DNA from: an uncultured Fenollaria sp.
GTDB lineage: Bacteria > Bacillota > Clostridia > Tissierellales > Peptoniphilaceae
Assembly: GCF_946221515.1 (NCBI RefSeq)
Contig: NZ_CAMJVK010000034.1
Coordinates: 1 to 15,805 of the forward strand
Direction of reading: 5' to 3'
Length of the DNA: 15,805 nucleotides
Below are positions 7,439 to 14,939 of the stretch, piece by piece (the first letter of the stretch is position 1; each line of letters opens with the position of its first letter). The notes under the pieces are model-generated. The model worked only from the letters and a program-made list of their open reading frames with translations. It did not search any database and had not been told where the DNA came from. The position numbers and the translations under genes were made by a program.

Positions 7439-8089
7439 TTATTTCACTATCCTTTTATCAATATGCGCTTTTATATATTCATCCTCAAACTCGTAATCAA
7501 GCTCTCGATTGGCAAGATTTTTGAGCGTTTCTAAAAGTTCTTCGCTGTCCTCTTCCTTTATATATATATCCGCGCTAATATTTTCCATATACTCTAAATT
7601 GTCTAAGTCATAAACTGTATGTGATAAATAATTTTTAATCTTGTCAAACTCTGCGTATGGAAATGTCAGTCTATACTTAAGAAAGCTGCCGTAGTCATAA
7701 ATTTTGCCGTCGATGCTCTTCTTAAATGCGCCTGAGTAAGCTCTTACAAGGCCTCCAACACCTAATTTAATACCTCCAAAGTACCTAGTTACGACGCAGA
7801 CTATGTTTGATAGTCCCTCCACATCCATAACGCCAAGTATAGGTCTTGCCGATGAGCCTTGTGGCTCTCCGTCCTCATCGTAGCGTTTTATAGGGATGCT
7901 GCCATTAATAATGTAGGCGCTAACGTTATGAGTCGCGTCCTTATACTTTTCTTTCATCTCATTAATGAAGGCTATGGCCTCGTCCTCGCTCGTAACGTGC
8001 TTTGTATTTGCTATGAACTTTGATTTGTTAATCAGGTCCTCGGCGCTTACTAGCTCCAGAACCGATTTGTACTCATTATTCGCAGACAT
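7439..8089 (-). CDS. yigZ: YigZ / IMPACT family protein (UPF0029 plus DUF1949)
   Basis: The 216-residue protein has the two-domain YigZ layout. Residues 15-130 are the UPF0029/IMPACT domain, with ATHNVSAYI, DEDGEPQGSSARPIL and the signature TRYFGGIKLGVGGLVRAY. Residues 140-200 are a DUF1949 ferredoxin-like domain ending in YEFEDEYIKAHI. The eukaryotic relative IMPACT inhibits the kinase GCN2 in translation control. The role of the bacterial proteins is not settled, although ribosome or nucleic acid binding has been suggested. The start overlaps the end of hflX by 14 bp, with only a weak AAAGA site, so it is probably translationally coupled. The stop is immediately followed by the nadE TTG. 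Confidence 0.93.
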   Translation of the reverse strand: MSANNEYKSVLELVSAEDLINKSKFIANTKHVTSEDEAIAFINEMKEKYKDATHNVSAYIINGSIPIKRYDEDGEPQGSSARPILGVMDVEGLSNIVCVVTRYFGGIKLGVGGLVRAYSGAFKKSIDGKIYDYGSFLKYRLTFPYAEFDKIKNYLSHTVYDLDNLEYMENISADIYIKEEDSEELLETLKNLANRELDYEFEDEYIKAHIDKRIVK

Positions 8090-9320
8090 ATTCTTTATAT
8101 TTATTGTAATCTATTTGTGAAAGCTTCACTTTTATATACATTGAAGCTTCGTCGTACTTTGTAACTTCTACTGCATAGCTCTTTTTTAGCCTATCCACAA
8201 GGGCGCTATCCTTGAAAGGAACTTTCATTGTAACCTCTTTGTGATCCTCTTTAAGTACTGACTCTATCTTATCTATAAGCTTTTTAACGTCTTCATCATT
8301 TTTTGCTGATATATAGATGATGTCATCTGTGTCATTTAAAGTGGCCCTTCTATGCTCGTCAAGTTTGTCTACCTTATTATATACCCTTAAAACTTTTTTG
8401 TCCATAAGTCCTAAGGACTTCATTAATTCAAGTGTCGTCTCAATCTGTAAATCCATGTTCTCGTCAGATATATCAACCACATGTAGTATCAAATCCGCAT
8501 ATTTTAGCTCTTCCAAAGTGCCTTTAAAGGCTTCGACTAGCTTTGTTGGTAAGTTCGATACAAAACCTACAGTGTCTGAGGCGATAAATTCTGATCCAGT
8601 GGAGAATTTTATCTTCCTAACAAAAGTTTGTAATGTGGCAAATAGCATATCCTTAGCCAAAACTTCCCTCGCACCGCTCTCTGATAGCTTAATCATGCTG
8701 TTTAATATAGTAGATTTGCCGCAGTTAGTGTAGCCGATGATGCTTACATATGGCACGTCGCTCTCATTTCTCTTTCTCGAAATATTGTCTCTAGACTTTT
8801 GAGCTTCCTTTAATTTATTTTTGATCCTATCAATTTGTTCTTGTATATGACGTCTGTCAGTTTCAAGCTTTTGTTCACCGGGTCCTCTTGTGCCAATGCC
8901 GCCACCCTCTCTCGATAGATAATTATTCATACCTACAAGCCTTGGCAGTCTATACAATAGCTGAGCAAGCTCCACTTGTAGCTTTGCTTCAACAGTTTCA
9001 GCCCTTAGAGCAAAAATATCCAAGATAAGATTAGTTCTATCAACCACTTTGATGTCAAGTTCATCCTCTAAGTTTCTTGTTTGAACGCCGCTTAGCTCGT
9101 CATTAACAACAAGTAAGTCAATGTCATTCGCTTCGATAAGCGTTTTTATCTCGTTAAGCTTACCCTTGCCCATGTAGTAGCGCGGGTTTAAAACGTCCTT
9201 GCTTTGCTTCACTCTGACTATAGCTTCAGCGTCGCACGCCTCAAGAAGCGCTTCAAGCTCATCAAGATACTCGTCAGTCTTTGAATCAAATTCAATTGTA
9301 TATATAATTGCTCTCTCCAT
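8076..9320 (-). CDS. hflX: Ribosome-associated GTPase HflX
   Basis: HflX is a GTPase that splits stalled or hibernating ribosomes under stress. The 414 residues show the N-terminal HflX domain (MGKGKLNEI at 50-58, VVNDELSGVQTRNLEDELDIKV), the glycine-rich GGGIGTRGPGEQKLETDRR segment at 139-157, a coiled linker, and the G domain. In the G domain G1 is GYTNCGKST (196-204), G3 is DTVGF (249-253), G4 is NKVD (315-318) and G5 is SAK (338-340). The C-terminal domain runs from about 355 to 414. The switch I region reads FATLQTFVRKI where most HflX proteins have FATLDPTTRR. AGAGGTG lies just upstream of ATG 9320. It is the first gene of a six-gene operon driven by a perfect sigma-A promoter. Confidence 0.95.
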   Translation of the reverse strand: MERAIIYTIEFDSKTDEYLDELEALLEACDAEAIVRVKQSKDVLNPRYYMGKGKLNEIKTLIEANDIDLLVVNDELSGVQTRNLEDELDIKVVDRTNLILDIFALRAETVEAKLQVELAQLLYRLPRLVGMNNYLSREGGGIGTRGPGEQKLETDRRHIQEQIDRIKNKLKEAQKSRDNISRKRNESDVPYVSIIGYTNCGKSTILNSMIKLSESGAREVLAKDMLFATLQTFVRKIKFSTGSEFIASDTVGFVSNLPTKLVEAFKGTLEELKYADLILHVVDISDENMDLQIETTLELMKSLGLMDKKVLRVYNKVDKLDEHRRATLNDTDDIIYISAKNDEDVKKLIDKIESVLKEDHKEVTMKVPFKDSALVDRLKKSYAVEVTKYDEASMYIKVKLSQIDYNKYKEYVCE

Positions 9321-9337
9321 ATAGCACCTCTTTTGTA

Positions 9338-9366
9338 ATTATACCAAAGCCGTGATTAAATGTCAA
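9338..9366 (-). promoter_or_regulatory. Perfect-consensus sigma-A promoter of the hflX operon
   Basis: On the minus strand TTGACA (9361-9366) and TATAAT (9338-9343) are separated by exactly 17 nt. Transcription should start near 9330, leaving a leader of only about 10-12 nt before the hflX ATG. The ribosome binding site would then sit at the very 5' end. Confidence 0.9.
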
Positions 9367-9379
9367 AATATTTATTATA

Positions 9380-9415
9380 GATAAATAAATAGCGCAGACA
9401 AATTTATCTACGCTA
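9380..9415 (-). terminator. Terminator of the GNAT-like gene
   Basis: On the minus strand TAGCGTAGA pairs with TCTGCGCTA (9 bp with one U-G pair) around an 8-nt loop, followed by TTTATTTAT. The U-G pair becomes a C-A mismatch on the plus strand, so the hairpin is suited to minus-strand transcription. It lies between the stop at 9436 and the hflX promoter. Confidence 0.7.
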
Positions 9416-9435
9416 ATGACTTTTAATTTATAAAA

Positions 9436-10089
9436 CTATTTATCACTAGTACTATATATCCACGTCTCTGTAATCTCATCTACTCCGCCAATAAAAATAT
9501 TTTTCAAGTGCATTGCGCTCGCATCCACATCGTCTGCTTCAAAAAATATTTCTTCATAATCATTAAAAAGCTTCTCGCAAAGGCTTTTGAAAAAGTCATC
9601 TGCCTTATCTAAATCGCTTGTGTATACATAAGCCACTTCATTATCTTCTACAAAGGCTAAATTTATGCTGCTCTCATCATTATAATAAACATCTTTTGTT
9701 AAAATCTCTTTAAATTCTTCAAAATCTACTGACAGTGGATTAATACTCTTATGTGTTTTTTTATAATAATCAAAATATATTTTCGCTAGCTCATCATATA
9801 TTGCCTCGCCCTCTTTTGCGTGAAATAGATCTAATTTAGCAATACTTTTCGTAGGCATATCGCTTTTTCTAACGCTCATGCCATAGCAGACTCTCATCCT
9901 CTTAAAACCATTGTATTTAATAAAATCTCTCTTATCTGTTTCTTCATGGTCTATCATCATTTGTAACGGAGCATGATTTTCTTCGCTAATTTTTCTAAAT
10001 GTATCTATATTTATATTTTTCATATCGTCTAAATCAAAATCTATATATATGTTTTTCTTATGAAAGTGATTCTTTTTTATGCTTATCAT
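9436..10089 (-). CDS. GNAT-like protein, possibly an N-acetyltransferase
   Basis: This soluble 217-residue protein resembles two weak GNAT-type halves. The first half ends in DFIKYNGFKRMRVCYGMSV, which looks like the closing strand and helix of an acetyltransferase fold. The second has AFVEDNEVAYVYTSD, then a helix with FFKSLCEKLF, then IFFEADDVDASAMHLKNIF, a pattern I associate with low-GC Firmicute GNAT proteins. I do not see a clean Q/RxxGxG/A acetyl-CoA loop, so activity is uncertain. The start at 10089 has a good GGAGGAG site. The gene is a single transcription unit with its own extended -10 promoter and terminator, and is divergent from the penicillin-binding protein gene. Substrate is unknown. 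Confidence 0.55.
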   Translation of the reverse strand: MISIKKNHFHKKNIYIDFDLDDMKNINIDTFRKISEENHAPLQMMIDHEETDKRDFIKYNGFKRMRVCYGMSVRKSDMPTKSIAKLDLFHAKEGEAIYDELAKIYFDYYKKTHKSINPLSVDFEEFKEILTKDVYYNDESSINLAFVEDNEVAYVYTSDLDKADDFFKSLCEKLFNDYEEIFFEADDVDASAMHLKNIFIGGVDEITETWIYSTSDK

Positions 10090-10113
10090 CTACTCACTCC
10101 TCCATTCACCATG

Positions 10114-10122
10114 ATTATATCA
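10114..10122 (-). promoter_or_regulatory. Extended -10 promoter of the GNAT-like gene
   Basis: The minus strand reads TGATATAAT, an extended -10 (TGn-TATAAT) about 25 nt upstream of the start. No clear -35 is present, as is usual for extended -10 promoters. Confidence 0.6.
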
Positions 10123-10179
10123 CAATGGCCATATAAATATTAAATTTTTCTTAAATTATATACCAAAAGCTTTAATATG

Positions 10180-10188
10180 TGGTATAAT
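10180..10188 (+). promoter_or_regulatory. Extended -10 promoter of the penicillin-binding protein gene
   Basis: TGGTATAAT matches the TGn-TATAAT extended -10. Transcription would begin near 10195, giving a leader of about 24 nt with AGGAG 7 nt before ATG 10219. It diverges from the GNAT-gene promoter, with about 60 bp between the two -10 boxes. Confidence 0.65.
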
Positions 10189-10218
10189 ACATGTAGATAT
10201 TATATTAGGAGTGATAAT

Positions 10219-13191
10219 ATGTCTAATAATAAACGAAGAAGAAAGCCGAGGTTTACGCTTAAGAAGCTCATAGTCATTATGCTTATGACTGTGCTTATAT
10301 CGCTAACTCTTTTTGCTGGCTCTGTTGGCCTCGCTTTTGTTAATATACTTACTACTGCCCCTGAGATTGACCCTTATGCAATTAACAGTGGCTTTGAAGA
10401 GACGTCTCTTATATTTGATAAGGATAATAATTTACTAGAAAAGGTAGAGACTGCTGAATACAGAACTTTTGTTAAGCTATCGAAGGTGCCTCAATATTTG
10501 AAAGACGCCTTTATAAGCATCGAGGACGAAAGATTCTACGATCACCCTGGCGTTGACCCTAAGGGTATTATGTCATCTCTATATGAAAACTTTAAGGCTG
10601 GTGGCGTTGTACGTGGCGCGTCAACTATTACTCAGCAGCTAATCAAAAATACTTACCTTTCTAATGAGCAAACGCTTACAAGAAAGCTTAAAGAAATATA
10701 TCTTGCTCTTAACTTAGAGACAAAGCTTAGCAAGGATCAAATACTTGAGTCTTACTTAAACATGATTTCTCTTGGCCAAAACTCCTATGGTGTACAAGAG
10801 GCTTCAAGAACATATTTCTCTAAGAATGTTGACGAGATAAACATCGCTCAAGCTGCTTTACTTGCTGGCGTTGTTAAGGGACCAAATATATATCAGCCTT
10901 TCTACAGAGTCAGTCCACTTAAGTTTGATGAGGCGACTATGAGAAAGGTTGGCGAAACTGAAATATTAGGCGAAAAATACATCCTTGTATTTAACACAAA
11001 ATCTGTTGAAAGACAAAAGGTAATTCTTAAAAAGATGCTTGATCTTGAAAAAATATCTCAAGCTGAATACGATGAAGCAATTAATTTTGATATAGTAGCA
11101 AGCTTAAAACCAAGTGAAAAGAAGCAAACTGAGATCACAAGCTACGCGAGCGACTACGTTAAGAATCAAGTTGTTGAAGACTTGATGGATAAGTATCAAA
11201 TTACTAAGCAAAAGGCTCAAGAAAGACTATTCACAGGCGGTTTAAGAATTTACTCAACTATTGACACCAAGATGCAAAAGGATCTTGACGAGGTCAACAG
11301 AAACTTCAACGGCATACTTCTTGGCGACGTATCAAGATACAAGGCTCCACTGCTTGTTGACAGAACCCTTGATAAGGCTGGTAATATTGTTGATAAGAAC
11401 GGTAATATGGTTTATTTAAAAAAGGCAAATCTACTTACTGACGATGGCTACTTATTCATACCAAAGGGCGAGTTTAGCATAGCTGATAACGGTGATTTAA
11501 CTATCACGAGCCCAAGGGTCTTTGCATATAATAAATCAACTGATATACAAGACTACTACACTATTGACGATGCGAAGAACCTTCTAACTCACAGAGTTGG
11601 CGGTCTTGCAGTGCCTGATGCTTACTACTTAAGACAAGCTAAACACAGCTTAATTATTAAAGCAGGATTCTTTGAAAATAACGCTGAGTTCTATAAAGTT
11701 AATGAAGCTGGCAACTTATTCATAAGCCCAGACTATTTCTATAATAATAAGACTGGTCTAGTTCAACCACAGTCAGCAACTGTAGTTATGGACTACAGAA
11801 CTGGTCACATCGTTGCCATGATAGGCGGCCGTGACGTAAAAGGCAACAGAATTTTGAATAGAGCTACTGACACGACTAGACAACCAGGCTCATCTATAAA
11901 GCCTCTTGCAGTGTACTTACCTGCTCTTGACAATGGCTTTACAGCAGCATCGCCAATACTTGATGTGCCATTGGTAACAGGTGAAGGCAAGGTATGGCCA
12001 AAGAACGTTTATACTGGTTTTAAAGGTATCACAACTCTTAGAGAATCACTAATCTACTCCATAAACGTAAGTTCTGCTAGAACTTTGAAAAAGATTGGTA
12101 TACCTACTTCTATAAAATATCTAAAGCTACTAGGCCTAATTGACGAAGAAAATCCAAGCAAAGATAATTTTGTAGAGGCTAGTGAAAACAAAACTCACAA
12201 CGATGAAAACCTTGCTGCTCTAGCTCTTGGTGGTATGACAAAGGGTGTTAGCCCACTTGAGATGACTGCTGCTTATGCTGCAATCGCTAATGACGGTGTT
12301 TACATCGAACCGACTATATACACTAAGGTTTTAGATAAGGACGGCAACATAGTCCTTGATAAAGAGCCTAAAGAAAGAAGAGTCGTAAGCCCACAAATTG
12401 CTTATATCATGAAGGATGTACTTAGATCAACTGCTTACGAACATACTGGCGGAAACGCAGTAGTAAAAGGACAAGCCACAGCTGGTAAAACTGGTACAAC
12501 TGACTACAAGGCAGACTTCTGGTTTGTAGGTTTCTCTAATTACTACGCAACTGGCACATGGATGGGTAATGACTCGCCTAAAATTACTATACCTCAAAGC
12601 TCATGGCTAGCAGCAAAACTTTGGGGCCACATAATGACGAAGATACATCAAGATAAAGAAAGCAAACCTCAATTCGCTGAACCTGAAGGCATTGTAAAGG
12701 CTTATGTATGTACTAAATCTGGTAAAAAACCAAGCTCGCTTTGCTCCTCTGACCCAAGAGGCGTCGTTAAACAAGAGATATTTGCCAAAGGAACCGAGCC
12801 AAAAGATACATGTGACGTTCACGTTTCAATAGAAGTAAACTCATCAAATAATAAGATTGCAAATGAGTTTACACCGGAAGAGTTAAAGATTACCAAGGTC
12901 TTCACTGCATTGAACCCAGCATACAACCCTGCTGAACACAACGGTATCATACCTAAGGACTACAGCTACTACCCTCCTTACGCGTCAGATACTAAAGAAG
13001 ATTTGGACAAGTATAATCAAGAACATGGCATCGATCCAGACAATCCTGATGGCGATACAGATTGGAACGAGATAATTACAGATATCATTGACCATAATAA
13101 TGGTGACAACGGCGAAAAAGAACCTAAGGAAAATGATACAAATCCTGATAACAATTCAAATAATGAAGGCGAAGTAAAAATATTACCATAG
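10219..13191 (+). CDS. Class A penicillin-binding protein (PBP1A-like, transglycosylase and transpeptidase)
   Basis: This membrane-anchored enzyme polymerises and cross-links peptidoglycan. The 990 residues have a basic cytoplasmic tail (NNKRRRKPR) and one helix at about 17-44. The GT51 domain contains EDERFYDHPG (catalytic Glu102), RGASTITQQLIKNTYL (132-147) and KLKEIYLALNLETKLS. A linker domain of roughly 200 residues separates it from the transpeptidase. The transpeptidase carries SxxK (Ser558-SI-Lys561), SxN (Ser614-I-Asn616) and KTG (757-759), all intact. A short segment with paired cysteines (VCTKSGKKPSSLC) follows. The last 60 residues are a low-complexity tail rich in Asp, Asn and Glu. 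The frame is open back to 10177, but AGGAG at 10207-10211 and the promoter position select ATG 10219. It is a single-gene unit with its own promoter and terminator. Confidence 0.95.
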   Translation: MSNNKRRRKPRFTLKKLIVIMLMTVLISLTLFAGSVGLAFVNILTTAPEIDPYAINSGFEETSLIFDKDNNLLEKVETAEYRTFVKLSKVPQYLKDAFISIEDERFYDHPGVDPKGIMSSLYENFKAGGVVRGASTITQQLIKNTYLSNEQTLTRKLKEIYLALNLETKLSKDQILESYLNMISLGQNSYGVQEASRTYFSKNVDEINIAQAALLAGVVKGPNIYQPFYRVSPLKFDEATMRKVGETEILGEKYILVFNTKSVERQKVILKKMLDLEKISQAEYDEAINFDIVASLKPSEKKQTEITSYASDYVKNQVVEDLMDKYQITKQKAQERLFTGGLRIYSTIDTKMQKDLDEVNRNFNGILLGDVSRYKAPLLVDRTLDKAGNIVDKNGNMVYLKKANLLTDDGYLFIPKGEFSIADNGDLTITSPRVFAYNKSTDIQDYYTIDDAKNLLTHRVGGLAVPDAYYLRQAKHSLIIKAGFFENNAEFYKVNEAGNLFISPDYFYNNKTGLVQPQSATVVMDYRTGHIVAMIGGRDVKGNRILNRATDTTRQPGSSIKPLAVYLPALDNGFTAASPILDVPLVTGEGKVWPKNVYTGFKGITTLRESLIYSINVSSARTLKKIGIPTSIKYLKLLGLIDEENPSKDNFVEASENKTHNDENLAALALGGMTKGVSPLEMTAAYAAIANDGVYIEPTIYTKVLDKDGNIVLDKEPKERRVVSPQIAYIMKDVLRSTAYEHTGGNAVVKGQATAGKTGTTDYKADFWFVGFSNYYATGTWMGNDSPKITIPQSSWLAAKLWGHIMTKIHQDKESKPQFAEPEGIVKAYVCTKSGKKPSSLCSSDPRGVVKQEIFAKGTEPKDTCDVHVSIEVNSSNNKIANEFTPEELKITKVFTALNPAYNPAEHNGIIPKDYSYYPPYASDTKEDLDKYNQEHGIDPDNPDGDTDWNEIITDIIDHNNGDNGEKEPKENDTNPDNNSNNEGEVKILP

Positions 13192-13205
13192 CTATAAATA
13201 GAAGA

Positions 13206-13234
13206 AACAAGGCTTAAATTAGGCCTTGTTTTTT
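13206..13234 (+). terminator. Rho-independent terminator of the penicillin-binding protein gene
   Basis: AACAAGGCT pairs with GGCCTTGTT (9 bp with a T-G pair next to a 7-nt loop) and is followed by a run of T residues. It lies 15 nt after the stop. Confidence 0.9.
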
Positions 13235-13274
13235 ATGTAATCTATACTTTCACCTTTTTATATAAGAATTTACA

Positions 13275-13304
13275 ATGATAATACATTAAGATTATGGGTA
13301 TAAT
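13275..13304 (+). promoter_or_regulatory. Likely sigma-A promoter of the 13342 gene
   Basis: TATAAT at 13299-13304 is a perfect -10. The -35 is weak (ATGATA at 13275-13280, 18-nt spacing). The leader would be about 30 nt, with GGAG at 13330-13333 lying 8 nt before the ATG. Confidence 0.6.
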
Positions 13305-13341
13305 TTAATAGATAAGAATTAACATTTATGGAGATGAGCCT

Positions 13342-13860
13342 ATGAAAAATGAAAAATCATTAAAAAAGTATTGGCTAATACTTGCTATAGTACTGATTGT
13401 AGCAGCGCTAGCTATATATTTTATATCTAAGTCGAGTAAAATAGATTTAGCTAAAGTTTCGAAAGAGATGAAAGACTTCGCCTCACTTGAAGGGCCAAGC
13501 ATAGAAAAGTTTGTAAAGAAGGGCTACGTAGATATTACTGAGCCGCTTGAACATGATGCTGGTATCAATCTTAGAAACAGTCTTTTAGCGTCAAGTGTAT
13601 ATGTAAAAACTGTAAGACTGGATGAAAATGATAAGTATCACGGCACTATATACTGGAAGAACAGAGACGAATGGAAAGTTGGAAAGCAAGAATTTTCTAC
13701 TGATGATGAAGATAGAATAACGATTTATGATGCAAGTCCAGTGGTCCTAAAAGAAATACTAACAAAAGAAGAAGATGGATTAAACAAGGTATATGCGATT
13801 ACTATGGCAATAAATCCAGATGTGACTAGCGAAGAAATATATCTTTTCTCGTTCAAATAA
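13342..13860 (+). CDS. Unrecognised single-pass membrane-anchored protein
   Basis: I do not recognise a family. The 172-residue product has a short basic tail (KNEKSLKKYW), one membrane helix at about 11-29, and about 140 residues that should lie outside the membrane. The soluble part has many alternating strand-like segments (YHGTIYWKNRDEWKVG, DRITIYDASPVVLKEI, NKVYAITMAINP, EEIYLFSFK), so it is probably beta-rich. There is no lipobox, since no cysteine follows the helix. It has its own promoter, a good ribosome binding site and a shared terminator, all signs of a real gene. Its place after the penicillin-binding protein gene suggests, but does not show, a cell envelope role. Confidence 0.75.
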   Translation: MKNEKSLKKYWLILAIVLIVAALAIYFISKSSKIDLAKVSKEMKDFASLEGPSIEKFVKKGYVDITEPLEHDAGINLRNSLLASSVYVKTVRLDENDKYHGTIYWKNRDEWKVGKQEFSTDDEDRITIYDASPVVLKEILTKEEDGLNKVYAITMAINPDVTSEEIYLFSFK

Positions 13861-13875
13861 TTTAATATGCATATG

Positions 13876-13917
13876 AAAAAGTGCTAAGCCTTTAATTTTG
13901 CTTAGCACTTATTTTTA
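13876..13917. terminator. Bidirectional terminator between the 13342 gene and folD
   Basis: AAGTGCTAAGC (13879-13889) and GCTTAGCACTT (13900-13910) form a perfect 11-bp stem with a 10-nt loop. On the plus strand it is followed by ATTTTTATT. On the minus strand it is followed by a run of T (the A-tract at 13876-13880). It serves both convergent genes. Confidence 0.9.
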
Positions 13918-13933
13918 TTCTACTATTTATTTT

Positions 13934-14785
13934 TTATTTATTTTGTTTTTCTACTGCCTTTAGTACTTGATTTAGAAGTATTGTAGTTGTTATGCTGCCT
14001 ACTCCACCTGGTACTGGAGTTATCTTTGCTACATAATCAAGAAGATTGTCATAATCAGCGTCGCCACTAATCTTTCCTTCCTTGTCCATACTTACTCCGA
14101 CGTCTATAATGATAGAGTCTTCATTGAAGTAAGACTTATCAAGCATCTTCGCTCTGCCAAGCGCTGTGAATACTACATCTGCGTTCTTGCAAGCTGCCTT
14201 TAGATCCTTTGTCTTTGAGTGGCAGATAGTAACTGTGGCATTTTCATTAAGTAACATCATAGCAAGTGGCTTACCAACTACCATGGAACGATTGATTATA
14301 ACAGCGTTCTTGCCTGTGTAATCATATCCAGTTCTACCAAGTATTTCAACAGCTGCTCTTGGAGTAGCTGGTTCAAAGCTATCTTTCTTGCCTTCAAATA
14401 TTGCTTCTAGATTAATTGGGTTCATGCAGTCAATGTCTTTATCTGGATTGATGAAGGCAGCAACTTTTTCTGCATCTATTTGCTTAGGAAGCGGTCTAAA
14501 TACAAGTATACCGTGCACTTTATCGTCCTTGTTTAGCTTGTCCATAAGGGCAAGAAGCTCCTCAGTTGTTGATTCTCTCGCAATATTAAATACTTCTGAG
14601 TCGATATTTAGGTTTGCACTTACCTTTAGTATCGCCTTTTCATATGATATGTCGCTTGGGTCTTCGCCTAGTCTTACTATTGCTACTTTTGGTGCAATGC
14701 CTTTTGCACGGAAGTCCTCAATCTTTTTACTCATATCTGCCTTAATCATATCTGCTACGGGTTTACCCTTTAAAATATCTGTCAT
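13934..14785 (-). CDS. folD: FolD-family methylenetetrahydrofolate dehydrogenase (cyclohydrolase activity uncertain)
   Basis: FolD normally interconverts 5,10-methylene-THF, 5,10-methenyl-THF and 10-formyl-THF. The 283-residue length, NRSMVVGKPLAMMLL (167-180 region), TVTICHSKT, DVVFTALGRAKML and the C-terminal TPVPGGVGSITTTIL are typical. The active site differs from the textbook type. After Tyr48 the position of the catalytic lysine (Tyr+4) is Ile52, although Lys54 lies nearby. The Gln of the usual VQLPLP is Phe96 (VFRPLP). Asp119 of KDID is kept, but DGFHP reads DCMNP. I recall a similar YExxxxK/FRPLP pattern in other clostridial FolD proteins, so this may be a subgroup rather than a local loss. 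The start at 14785 has AAGGGAGG upstream. It is a single gene between two terminators. Confidence 0.92.
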   Translation of the reverse strand: MTDILKGKPVADMIKADMSKKIEDFRAKGIAPKVAIVRLGEDPSDISYEKAILKVSANLNIDSEVFNIARESTTEELLALMDKLNKDDKVHGILVFRPLPKQIDAEKVAAFINPDKDIDCMNPINLEAIFEGKKDSFEPATPRAAVEILGRTGYDYTGKNAVIINRSMVVGKPLAMMLLNENATVTICHSKTKDLKAACKNADVVFTALGRAKMLDKSYFNEDSIIIDVGVSMDKEGKISGDADYDNLLDYVAKITPVPGGVGSITTTILLNQVLKAVEKQNK

Positions 14786-14812
14786 AATAACCTCCCTTTG
14801 ATATTAATAGTT

Positions 14813-14821
14813 CTTATATCA
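14813..14821 (-). promoter_or_regulatory. Candidate folD promoter
   Basis: The minus strand reads TGATATAAG, an extended -10 with one mismatch, about 27 nt upstream of the start. A poor -35-like TTAATG lies 18 nt further up. This is a tentative call. Confidence 0.4.
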
Positions 14822-14892
14822 AAACTATTTACTATTCATTAACTTAGTACATTAATACCCAATTCATAATAATTATAATACTTAATTAATAT

Positions 14893-14924
14893 TTTTATAA
14901 AAATAGGGAGACTCCTCGTCTCCC
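14893..14924 (-). terminator. Rho-independent terminator of secF
   Basis: On the minus strand GGGAGAC (14918-14924), loop GAGGA and GTCTCCC (14906-14912) form a GC-rich 7-bp stem followed by TATTTTTAT. It lies 15 nt after the secF stop. Confidence 0.9.
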
Positions 14925-14939
14925 CTTGTATAAGTTTAA

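Noticed and set aside
8317..8733. Plus-strand open frame of 138 codons inside hflX
   Set aside because: It is serine-rich, as expected for the antisense of an AT-rich gene, with no start signal, and hflX explains the region fully.
10177..10218. Upstream ATG of the penicillin-binding protein gene
   Set aside because: It overlaps the TATAAT box and has no ribosome binding site; ATG 10219 has AGGAG at a good distance.
14388..14801. Plus-strand open frame of 137 codons inside folD
   Set aside because: It is an antisense shadow of folD with no ribosome binding site.
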